Of a stretch of DNA of 64,000 bases, positions 18,650 to 25,315 are shown piece by piece. The notes under the pieces are model-generated. The model was not told where the DNA came from and did no database searches. It worked only from the letters and a program-made list of their open reading frames with translations. The translations under genes were made by a program, and so were the position numbers. Position 1 is the first letter of the stretch, and each line of letters starts with the position of its first letter. This DNA is from Halopiger djelfimassiliensis (GTDB lineage: Archaea > Halobacteriota > Halobacteria > Halobacteriales > Natrialbaceae), in the NCBI RefSeq assembly GCF_000455365.1, contig NZ_HG315684.1:197789-261788 (forward strand), written 5' to 3'.

Positions 18650-18715
18650 CCCGCCCTTCCCGCGAAGGACGAGCGTTCCGACGCTCAGTCGGAACCGAGA
18701 ACTGAGCAGGGCGGG
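18650..18715 (+). repeat. Left-end stem-loop of the insertion element
   Basis: An 8-bp outer stem (18650-18657 with 18708-18715) encloses a perfect 8-bp inner hairpin with the 5-nt loop GCTCA (18675-18695). Subterminal imperfect palindromes of this kind are bound as single strands by Y1 transposases of the IS200/IS605 group. Confidence 0.75.
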
Positions 18716-18751
18716 AGTGAATCGCGTAAGCTCTGGTGAGAAGCTGCCGAG

Positions 18752-18895
18752 TTACTGCTGGTCTTGAGTCTCCAACGTATCGAGTCCGGCTTCTAATAAC
18801 TCTGTATAGGCTTCTGATAGCGTCAGGTCGCGTTCCTCTGCGAAGTCTTTGATACGTCCCTGTAGCGTGTGGGTTATTTCTACGTTTGGTCGCAT
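18752..18895 (-). CDS. Small ribbon-helix-helix-like protein of the IS element
   Basis: A 47-residue protein starting MRPNVEITHTLQGRIKDFAEERDLT and ending EAYTELLEAGLDTLETQDQQ. One beta-strand-like segment followed by two helices, the second with LSEAYTELLEAG, resembles a CopG/ribbon-helix-helix DNA-binding protein. It lies inside the IS, divergent from tnpB with a 44-nt intergenic stretch, in the place where tnpA sits in complete IS605 elements. A role in repressing the shared promoter region is inferred. ATG 18895 is chosen over an upstream in-frame start at 18973, which would run into tnpB. Confidence 0.65.
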   Translation of the reverse strand: MRPNVEITHTLQGRIKDFAEERDLTLSEAYTELLEAGLDTLETQDQQ

Positions 18896-18907
18896 AGTCC
18901 AACAGTC

Positions 18908-18916
18908 TTTTATGCA
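18908..18916 (+). promoter_or_regulatory. Putative TATA box of tnpB
   Basis: CTTTTATGC is centred about 28 nt before the GTG start of tnpB at 18940, the spacing expected for leaderless transcription in haloarchaea. It lies in the 44-nt gap between the divergent RHH-like gene and tnpB, so a DNA-binding RHH protein could cover it. Confidence 0.45.
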
Positions 18917-18939
18917 TGACAACCTAACAATCTGTCGTC

Positions 18940-20286
18940 GTGAAGCGTACCAACACGTTTGCCGTGCGACCACTCACCGACGACGATGAGCAGGTGCTAC
19001 GGGACCTGTTGGACGCTTCCGCCGCTCTCTGGAACGAGATAAACTACCAGCGCCTCATGCGCTACAACGACGAAGACGGCTTCGAGGGCGAAGATGTGTG
19101 GGACGCCGATACCGGCAAACTCGAAGGCAAATACAAAGGCGTTCTCGGCGCGTCCACCGCCCAGACTGTCCGGCGAGCAAACACCGAAGCGTGGTGGTCG
19201 TTCTTCGAGAACAAGAAGGCGTATCACGACGAATCGAACACGTCGGTCACGGAACACCCGGAACCGCCGGGCTTCCGTGGCAACGAGGACGACGGACGTG
19301 TTCTCAAAGGCGTCGTCCGAAAGGACGCATACACCGTCGAATGGGGCGACCGCTCTCGGCTTGAGATGGTTATCGGAAAAGAACTCCGTGATAGGCACAA
19401 CAGCCCGAAAAGCCGTCTCCGGCTCGAAATCGTTGGCGACCCGAACTGGCCTGACTACGAGGACCAGAGCCGGTTAGAATTGTGGTACGACGAGACTGAT
19501 AGCACCTTCCGAGCTTCGCAACCCGTGACTGTTTCTGACGATGCACGGGATACTCCACTGGCCGACGAGAAGGCCGCTCTGGACATTGGTGCAAACAATC
19601 TCGTCGCCTGTACCACCACAACCGGCGAGCAATACCTGTACGAAGGCCGCGAGTTGTTCCAGCGATTCCGTGAGACGACACGAGAAATTGCCCGGTTACA
19701 GTCGAAACTACGGGAAAGCCGATACAGTAGCGAGCGCATCCGGCGACTGTACCGCAAGCGAACCCGTCGCCGGGACCACGCCCAAGAAGCACTGTGTCGT
19801 GACCTGCTGGACCGACTGTACGCCGAAGATGTCGATACCGTGTATATCGGCGGGTTGACCGACGTACTCGAAACGCACTGGTCGGTCGAAACCAACGCCA
19901 AGACCCACAACTTCTGGGCGTTCAAGCAATTCACCGAGCGACTGGCGTGTACCGCCGAGGAATACGGCATCTCGGTCGAAGTCCGGTCGGAAGTATGGAC
20001 CAGTCAAGAGTGCCCGCAGTGCGGCTCGACAGACCGAACGACACGGCATCAGGACACGCTCACCTGTCGGTGTGGGTTCGAGGGGCACGCCGACCTCACG
20101 GCGTCAGAGACGTTCCTGAGACGGCACACAGAACAGGCAGTCAGGCCGATGGCACGGCCCGTGCGGTTCGAGTGGGACGACCACAACTGGTCGGAGCCAC
20201 CACACTCTCACGAAAGTCCCAAAGAACAGCGCACAGACCCGATTACCGTCCACCGTGACGGGAATGTTGCTTCCGGGGAATCTTAG
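18940..20286 (+). CDS. tnpB: TnpB family protein (RNA-guided nuclease relative; OrfB of IS1341 type)
   Basis: The 448-residue protein starts at GTG with [25 protein letters not shown] RuvC-I aspartate is visible in [15 protein letters not shown] (D214), a zinc ribbon in CPQCGSTD...CRCG (about residues 358-378) and the RuvC-III aspartate in GHADLTAS (about 384). The RuvC-II position, usually E in a V-x-x-EDL motif, here reads [11 protein letters not shown] (about 300-310), so the canonical Glu is replaced by Gly; the Glu seven residues on might or might not substitute. Family members use an omega-RNA from the element's 3' end to cut DNA beside the TAM. The right-end hairpin follows within 30 nt of the stop. 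Confidence 0.92.
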   Translation: MKRTNTFAVRPLTDDDEQVLRDLLDASAALWNEINYQRLMRYNDEDGFEGEDVWDADTGKLEGKYKGVLGASTAQTVRRANTEAWWSFFENKKAYHDESNTSVTEHPEPPGFRGNEDDGRVLKGVVRKDAYTVEWGDRSRLEMVIGKELRDRHNSPKSRLRLEIVGDPNWPDYEDQSRLELWYDETDSTFRASQPVTVSDDARDTPLADEKAALDIGANNLVACTTTTGEQYLYEGRELFQRFRETTREIARLQSKLRESRYSSERIRRLYRKRTRRRDHAQEALCRDLLDRLYAEDVDTVYIGGLTDVLETHWSVETNAKTHNFWAFKQFTERLACTAEEYGISVEVRSEVWTSQECPQCGSTDRTTRHQDTLTCRCGFEGHADLTASETFLRRHTEQAVRPMARPVRFEWDDHNWSEPPHSHESPKEQRTDPITVHRDGNVASGES

Positions 20287-20312
20287 ACCGGCTGAGACTC
20301 CCACGGAGGAAA

Positions 20313-20332
20313 CCCCGCCGTTCACGGCGGGG
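20313..20332 (+). repeat. Right-end hairpin of the IS element (omega-RNA scaffold candidate)
   Basis: A perfect 8-bp stem CCCCGCCG/CGGCGGGG with loop TTCA, 26 nt after the tnpB stop. In IS200/IS605 elements the 3' end of tnpB and the right end encode the omega-RNA, and the guide is taken from the DNA just beyond the element. Here the guide would begin at about 20342-20345. Transcription is not shown by the sequence. Confidence 0.7.
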
Positions 20333-20444
20333 AGGATGTCATCAGTCGTCGGCCTGCACTGTCCGCGACGTGAACGCTCCTCGCGTCGTCACGCCGACCA
20401 TCGGAACCGTCGGCTACAAGGGATATCACCCCCAATTCCGGAGT

Positions 20445-20726
20445 GTGAAACTCGAGTGCGTCTTCTTCGGTCCGTTTCGGGACGCCGTCGGCGAGAAGAC
20501 CGTCCGGTACGAGACGGAGGCCGAAACCGTCGGCGAACTCCTGGCCGACCTCGAGTCGAGCTATCCGGCCCTCAAGGGACGGCTCGTGGCCGACGACGAG
20601 GCCGGACTCGCCGGCGATACCGTCGTCACGAAGAACAAACGGAACGTCACGCACCTCGAGGGACTCGGGACGGAACTCGAGGCGGACGACGTACTCCGAC
20701 TTGTTCCGTCGGTCTACGGCGGGTAA
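20445..20726 (+). CDS. MoaD/ThiS family sulfur-carrier protein
   Basis: The 93-residue protein starts (GTG) KLECVFFGPFRDAVGEK and ends DDVLRLVPSVYGG with the C-terminal Gly-Gly needed for thiocarboxylation. It has the ubiquitin-like MoaD fold and would carry sulfur for the dithiolene of molybdo- or tungstopterin. An in-frame start at 20370 would add 25 residues without family similarity, so GTG 20445 is preferred. It converges on the aldehyde:ferredoxin oxidoreductase gene with a gap of 14 nt, and the frequent pairing of aor with a moaD-like gene suggests that it serves the tungsten cofactor of that enzyme. The IS ends about 100 nt upstream. Confidence 0.87.
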   Translation: MKLECVFFGPFRDAVGEKTVRYETEAETVGELLADLESSYPALKGRLVADDEAGLAGDTVVTKNKRNVTHLEGLGTELEADDVLRLVPSVYGG

Positions 20727-20740
20727 CTGCACGCTGGCGG

Positions 20741-22411
20741 TTAGTCCCGCGTCGCTTCCGTCATCGACTCGAGACGCGAGTCGGGAACGGTGCCGTCAGC
20801 GGACCAGCCGCGTGCGTCGTAGTAGTCATCGATCGCGTCCTCGAGTCCCGGGATCTCGTAGGGAAGGTCGTCGTCCTCCCGATCGAAGCCGCGCTGATTG
20901 TTGAAGTGACGCTCGCGGGTAACCGTCCGTGCGCCGACGGCCAGCAGATCGGCGTACTCGGCGTCGAACAGCGTCTCGAGGCGGTCGGGAGTGACGTAGT
21001 CGTCCCCGAACGCGCAGACGATCCCCGTATCGCGGAACGCGTTGTAATTCTCCCGTTCGACGAGCGTGTCGGCCTTTCCGGCGGTCCCCTGTGGATCGAG
21101 GTCGCCGCCGTACTCGAGGCTCAACATGCTGGCATAGAGGTGGTCCGCGCCGCGGTTCGCGACGGCGTAGGAAAGCCCCTGCCCGTGGAGCACGCGGCCG
21201 TCGTGGGCGGCGAACTCCATCCCCTTGACGGTCCAGTTCTCGACGCCGAGGTCGCCGTGGATGCGATCGACGCCTTCCGCGAGCGTGTCGCCGATCCCCT
21301 CGCGGGACGCGATCTTCTCGGTGATCTCCTGAGCGAGGTCGGCGTCGCCGAACGCGTCCTCGCTTTCGAGGTACGCCGCGACGGTGACGCCGGCCGAGAT
21401 CGTATCCATTCCGAGCGTATCACACAGTTCGTTTGCCCGCATAACGTCAACGACGTCGTCGACGCCTTGCAGCGAGCCGAAGGAGTAGACCGTCTCGAAC
21501 TCCGGCCCTTCGGTCTCGAGGCCGGTTTCCTCGTCCCGCGTCGGGAGTTTACAGGCGTACGCACAGGCCGAACAAGCTCCCTTCTTGTACTTTTTCTCCT
21601 CGATCGCGTTGCCGCCGATGGCTGCAACGCCCTCGAACTCGTACTCCCGGAAGTAGCGCGTCGGCAGCGAGAAGTTGTCGTTGATGAACTCGGTGCTGCC
21701 GGTCGTCCCCTGTCGGCGCATCCGGTCGTCGGACTGGGCGGCCTCCCGGTGGACGTCCATCTCCGGCGGATTCGGGATCTCGACCGGCGGCCGTGTGTCG
21801 CCGTCGAACGTGACGCATTTGACGTTTTTCGCGCCGAGGACGGCACCGAGGCCGCCGCGGCCGAACGCCCGCGAGTCGAAGGTCATCACCGAGGCAAACC
21901 GCACCAGGTTCTCGCCCGCGGGGCCGATCGCGATGCAGTGTTCGGGTCCCAGATCGTGGCGCTCGGTCATCGCGGCGCTCGTCTCGGGGACCGTCGCCCC
22001 CGCGAGGTCGGGAACCGCCTCGAACTCGACGCCCGAATCGGTGACGTGGACGGCGAGCAACTCCTCGCTCTCGCCGGTGATCTCGAGCACGCTGTACCCC
22101 GTTCCGACGAAGTTCCGCGAGAGATAGCCGCCCGCGTTCGCCGACACCAGCCCATCGGTCAGCGGCGAGAGGCCGGTCATGTTCATCCGGCCGGTAAACG
22201 ACATCCGGGACTGCTGGAGCGGTCCGGTCGAGAGGGACGCCCGGTTCTCGGGACCGAGCGGGTCCGCGTCGAACGGGATCCGCTCGTGGGCAAGCGCCGT
22301 CGCCGCCGCTCGCCCGCCGACACACGTCTCGAGTACGTCGTCGATCACCGTCTCCGTCGCGGCTCGCTCACCGACGTCGACGGTGAGCAGTGGCCCTTGG
22401 GCGTGAAGCAT
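20741..22411 (-). CDS. aor: Aldehyde:ferredoxin oxidoreductase (tungstopterin enzyme, AOR family)
   Basis: The 556-residue protein opens MLHAQGPLLTVDVGERA and has the AOR N-terminal block GPLQQSRMSFTGRMNMTGLSPL... and FGRGGLGAVLGAKNVK. The [4Fe-4S] ligands appear as CSACAYAC (about residues 280-287) with a distant Cys in IVCAFGDD (about 465), and DTISAGVTVAAYLES matches the tungstopterin-binding region. It oxidises aldehydes to acids with ferredoxin as acceptor. ATG 22411 begins the conserved part; the frame is open for 119 codons upstream without similarity. Although slightly short for the family, all expected blocks are present. The convergent moaD is a likely functional partner. Confidence 0.92.
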   Translation of the reverse strand: MLHAQGPLLTVDVGERAATETVIDDVLETCVGGRAAATALAHERIPFDADPLGPENRASLSTGPLQQSRMSFTGRMNMTGLSPLTDGLVSANAGGYLSRNFVGTGYSVLEITGESEELLAVHVTDSGVEFEAVPDLAGATVPETSAAMTERHDLGPEHCIAIGPAGENLVRFASVMTFDSRAFGRGGLGAVLGAKNVKCVTFDGDTRPPVEIPNPPEMDVHREAAQSDDRMRRQGTTGSTEFINDNFSLPTRYFREYEFEGVAAIGGNAIEEKKYKKGACSACAYACKLPTRDEETGLETEGPEFETVYSFGSLQGVDDVVDVMRANELCDTLGMDTISAGVTVAAYLESEDAFGDADLAQEITEKIASREGIGDTLAEGVDRIHGDLGVENWTVKGMEFAAHDGRVLHGQGLSYAVANRGADHLYASMLSLEYGGDLDPQGTAGKADTLVERENYNAFRDTGIVCAFGDDYVTPDRLETLFDAEYADLLAVGARTVTRERHFNNQRGFDREDDDLPYEIPGLEDAIDDYYDARGWSADGTVPDSRLESMTEATRD

Positions 22412-22527
22412 TCGGTACGTACTCCCCGCTCGAGCGACCTTAGTGTTGACCTCCGTCTTTGCCGATCGGTGTGAACGCTCGACACTAGGTACAGTTATTA
22501 TCCCTGACCAATGAGTTCGTGACATCG

Positions 22528-23181
22528 ATGCATTACGACGCGGTCCTGTTCGACTTCGATGGGGTCGTGGTCGAGACGCCCTCGTCACAGCGGTTATACG
22601 AGGCGTTCGGGCGAGCCGCCGATCGGATCGGCCGGTCGGGGTCGGCGACGGAGCTGTTTCAGGGACTCGTACAGGGAGACTTCGAGTCGATCGCAACGCG
22701 GTGTCGTCGCCTCGAGATCGACACCGACACGTTCTGTACCGCGGCCGCCACGGAACTCGTCCGGGCACAGGTCGCGGACGTCGAACAGGGGCTGCGGTCG
22801 GCCTACGACGATGTCACCGCCGTGCGATCGCTCGAGCGGCCGCTTGGAATCGTCAGCGACAACCATCCGACGGTCGTCTCGCGGCTGCTCGATCGGTTCG
22901 GCTTCCGATCGCTTTTCGAGACGATCTATGGCTGTCCGCTGACCCCCGACGGGCTGGCCAGACGAAAGCCGGACCCGCGGAACATCGAAGACGCGATGGC
23001 GACGCTCGAGGCTGACTCGGCCCTGTACGTCGGCGACCGAGCGGTCGACGTGCAAGCGGCCCACAACGCGGGCATCGACGCGGCGTTGCTTTCCCGAGCG
23101 GACGCCGACTCGCCGACGCTCGAGTCGGAACCGGAGTACCGACTCTCGTCGCTCACTCGCCTTCCGGCGCTTCTCGAGTAG
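22528..23181 (+). CDS. HAD family hydrolase
   Basis: The 217-residue protein begins MHYDAVLFDFDGVVVETP, HAD motif I with nucleophile Asp and acid/base Asp. LGIVSDN (about residues 109-115) gives motif II, RKPDPRNIEDAM (about 152-163) contains the motif III Lys, and LYVGDRAVDVQAAHNAG (about 172-188) is motif IV. This is the phosphoglycolate phosphatase-like subfamily with a helical cap at residues 20-90. The physiological phosphate ester is not evident. ATG 22528 directly precedes motif I; GTG 22519 is also possible. It is divergent from the AOR gene with a 116-nt gap. Confidence 0.9.
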   Translation: MHYDAVLFDFDGVVVETPSSQRLYEAFGRAADRIGRSGSATELFQGLVQGDFESIATRCRRLEIDTDTFCTAAATELVRAQVADVEQGLRSAYDDVTAVRSLERPLGIVSDNHPTVVSRLLDRFGFRSLFETIYGCPLTPDGLARRKPDPRNIEDAMATLEADSALYVGDRAVDVQAAHNAGIDAALLSRADADSPTLESEPEYRLSSLTRLPALLE

Positions 23182-23258
23182 CGTCGCCGCCCGACCGCCC
23201 GTCTGCGACCGCAGATTCCGGCCCCCGCTTTTTGTCATCCTCCGTGGGAGACTACGGC

Positions 23259-24188
23259 ATGGACGACGACACCTGGGACGACCTTCGAGCCGAATGCGAC
23301 GCGCTCGAGCCCGGTACCGAACTGGTAACGCCCGTCTCCGAGCGCCACTTCGGCATCGTCGACACCGCAAGCGATCGGATCGTGATCCGGTTTGCGGACA
23401 GCGGGACGGAGCGATCGCTCTGGCGCGAGCAGTTTGCGGTGTTCGACGCCCAGCTCTCGGGGGACGGCCGAGCGATGGCCATCACGGATCTCCAACCCGG
23501 GATCGAGCCGTACGCGACCGTCGTAACGCTCTCCGGGCGCTATACGGTCGCCGACGACGCGATCGTCCGCGATCCCGACGCGGCCGCGGCCGGATCGAGC
23601 CCGTCTCTCGTCGCCGCGGCCGAGGCGCGAACGAATCCCGAACGCGTTCACGACGATTCCCTGCTTCTCGCAGCACTGCTAGACCGTCTCGAAGGCGACG
23701 TCGGCGATCTCCCGTCGCTCGAGACCGACCCGGTGACCGACCTCTACGTCCTCGCCTCCGACGTCCAGCGCGGCGCCGATCGACTGCGGCGGTCGGCTCG
23801 AGACGCGTTGCTCGAACGGCTGGGTCCGGACCAACAACTCCACGGTCGGTACGGCACGGTTCGACGGACGACCCGCATGCGCCGCCGGCCGCTGGATGAG
23901 GAGACAGTCCTCGCCGCCCTCGACGAGCACGGCATTCCCCGCGAGTGGGTGCTGGGTATCGATCGGGAGAAACTGGACGTGGTGCTCTCGGTGACCGACC
24001 TCACCGAAGACGAAGTCTACGACGTCAGCGAAGACGTCTACGTCCAGAAGACCGGCGTCGACGAGGACGAGAAGTACTCGCGCCTCCAAGGTATCGCAGA
24101 TCGGCTCGACGACCTCGAAGACGAAGCGCTTCGCGAGGACCTGGCCGAGATCGAAGCCCGACTCGAGGAGGCACTGGCCGGCAGTTGA
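23259..24188 (+). CDS. Conserved hypothetical protein with phage-like C-terminal segment
   Basis: A 309-residue acidic soluble protein. The N-terminal third (about 1-110) looks beta-rich, with GTELVTPVSERHFGIVD and RIVIRFADSGTERSLWREQF. The middle (about 120-205) is helical, ending ADRLRRSARDALLERLG. The C-terminal part has GRYGTVRRTTRMRRRPLDEETVLAALDEHGIPREWVLGIDREKLD in outline, which recalls short conserved proteins of haloarchaeal proviruses, then an Asp/Glu-rich coiled-coil tail. I do not recognise a characterised family. No other viral genes flank it, so if the segment has viral ancestry it has been domesticated. Confidence 0.65.
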   Translation: MDDDTWDDLRAECDALEPGTELVTPVSERHFGIVDTASDRIVIRFADSGTERSLWREQFAVFDAQLSGDGRAMAITDLQPGIEPYATVVTLSGRYTVADDAIVRDPDAAAAGSSPSLVAAAEARTNPERVHDDSLLLAALLDRLEGDVGDLPSLETDPVTDLYVLASDVQRGADRLRRSARDALLERLGPDQQLHGRYGTVRRTTRMRRRPLDEETVLAALDEHGIPREWVLGIDREKLDVVLSVTDLTEDEVYDVSEDVYVQKTGVDEDEKYSRLQGIADRLDDLEDEALREDLAEIEARLEEALAGS

Positions 24189-24267
24189 GGGGACGGTTCC
24201 GGCCGCCGCGTGACCGTCGCGGCCGACAGACGAAACGCGTTTGCGACAGCCGTCTGTAGGCTCTCCT

Positions 24268-25224
24268 ATGGCACCGTCCCGAACCGGAACCCGTGTCCTG
24301 CTGGTGCTGGTCGGCTGTTCGGTGTTGCTGTGTTACGTCGGACTGGCGGCGCTTGGGTATCTGGGCCTTACGCTGCTCTGGCACTCGGTTCCGGGACCGG
24401 CGACCGCGGTTGTGCTCGTCGTCGGCACCGCCGTCGTCGTCGGCACCCTGAGCTACCGGTTCGGCACGACTCAGTTGCTCGCGGGTCTCGAGGCCGTCGA
24501 CCTGCCGCGGTCGCGGGCCCCGGCGTTCTACCGGCGGATCGACCGGCTGACCGATCGAATGGCCGTCGACGAGCCGACGGTGCTGGTCGCAGCGCTTCCG
24601 ACACCGAACGCGTTCGCCATCGGTAGCGCGCGAAACGGCACCGTCGTGCTCGATCGCTCGCTGTTGCGGTTGTTGACCGTCGACGAACTCGAGGGGCTGG
24701 TCGCCCACGAACTCGCTCACCTCGAGAGTCACGATGCCTTCGTCCAGACGCTTGCATACAGCGTCTTCAGGACGATCGTCGGAGTGGTCTTTCTCGTGTC
24801 GGTGCCGCCGGTGCTCGTCGTCGTCGGCGTCGCTCGAGCGCTCGCGTGGGCCCGGGGTCGGCCGTGGTCGTGGCGGGCTACCCCCTTCGGCCGGGTGCTT
24901 CGCTGGATCGAGCACGGCGTCCTGCTGTGTTTCCTGCTCGTAACGGTCGTCGTCCGCGCCCACTCACGACACCGGGAGTACGCGGCCGACGACCGAGCGG
25001 CCACGGTCACCGGCGACCCGCTCGCGCTGGCGCGTGCACTGCGGAAAATCGACCGGGCCGGGAACCCGCGTCGCGGGCTCCTGTCCCCGCTGTACGTCTC
25101 CCCGGACGACGAGGACGCGTTGTCACGGCTGCTCTCGACGCACCCGTCGACGGCGGAACGGATCGAACGACTGGCCGACCGGGCGCGGAACGCGACCGCC
25201 GCAGTTCGGGCAGCGGATCGCTGA
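24268..25224 (+). CDS. M48 family membrane metalloprotease (HtpX-like)
   Basis: The 318-residue protein has two N-terminal transmembrane segments (about residues 8-28 and 36-62), the zinc-binding motif HELAH in LVAHELAHLESHD (about 147-151), two further membrane segments (about 160-185 and 215-235) and the third zinc ligand Glu in HREYAADDRAA (about 240-250). This is the HtpX/M48B layout of membrane proteases that degrade misfolded membrane proteins facing the cytoplasm. ATG 24268 begins just before the first helix. It converges on the transducer gene, whose stop is 91 nt away. Confidence 0.9.
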   Translation: MAPSRTGTRVLLVLVGCSVLLCYVGLAALGYLGLTLLWHSVPGPATAVVLVVGTAVVVGTLSYRFGTTQLLAGLEAVDLPRSRAPAFYRRIDRLTDRMAVDEPTVLVAALPTPNAFAIGSARNGTVVLDRSLLRLLTVDELEGLVAHELAHLESHDAFVQTLAYSVFRTIVGVVFLVSVPPVLVVVGVARALAWARGRPWSWRATPFGRVLRWIEHGVLLCFLLVTVVVRAHSRHREYAADDRAATVTGDPLALARALRKIDRAGNPRRGLLSPLYVSPDDEDALSRLLSTHPSTAERIERLADRARNATAAVRAADR

Positions 25225-25315
25225 CCTGCCGACGCCGGGCGATCGAACCGGACCGACCGAAAAACGGGGGGACAGTATCGAACACGCCACCGCGAAAAAA
25301 CGGACTCGAACCGGG

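Larger units (their letters stand above)
18637..20344 (+). mobile_element. IS1341-type insertion element (IS200/IS605 group, tnpB without tnpA)
   Basis: The element begins right after TTGAT (18632-18636) and ends near 20341-20344. The left end folds: CCCGCCCT (18650-18657) pairs with AGGGCGGG (18708-18715), enclosing a perfect 8-bp hairpin GTTCCGAC/GTCGGAAC (18675-18682, 18688-18695). The right end carries a perfect hairpin CCCCGCCG-TTCA-CGGCGGGG (20313-20332) followed by AGGATGTCA. Subterminal hairpins instead of inverted repeats are the hallmark of IS200/IS605 elements, and TTGAT is the insertion tetramer/pentamer known for ISDra2. There is no TnpA, so transposition would need a Y1 transposase from elsewhere. 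Exact ends are inferred. Confidence 0.85.

Noticed and set aside
20255-22474. 739-codon plus-strand open frame across moaD and AOR
   Set aside because: It lacks any fold and overlaps the clear moaD and AOR genes; shadow.
23259-24188. Possible provirus around the phage-like hypothetical gene
   Set aside because: No integrase, capsid, portal or other viral gene, and no att-like repeats around it.
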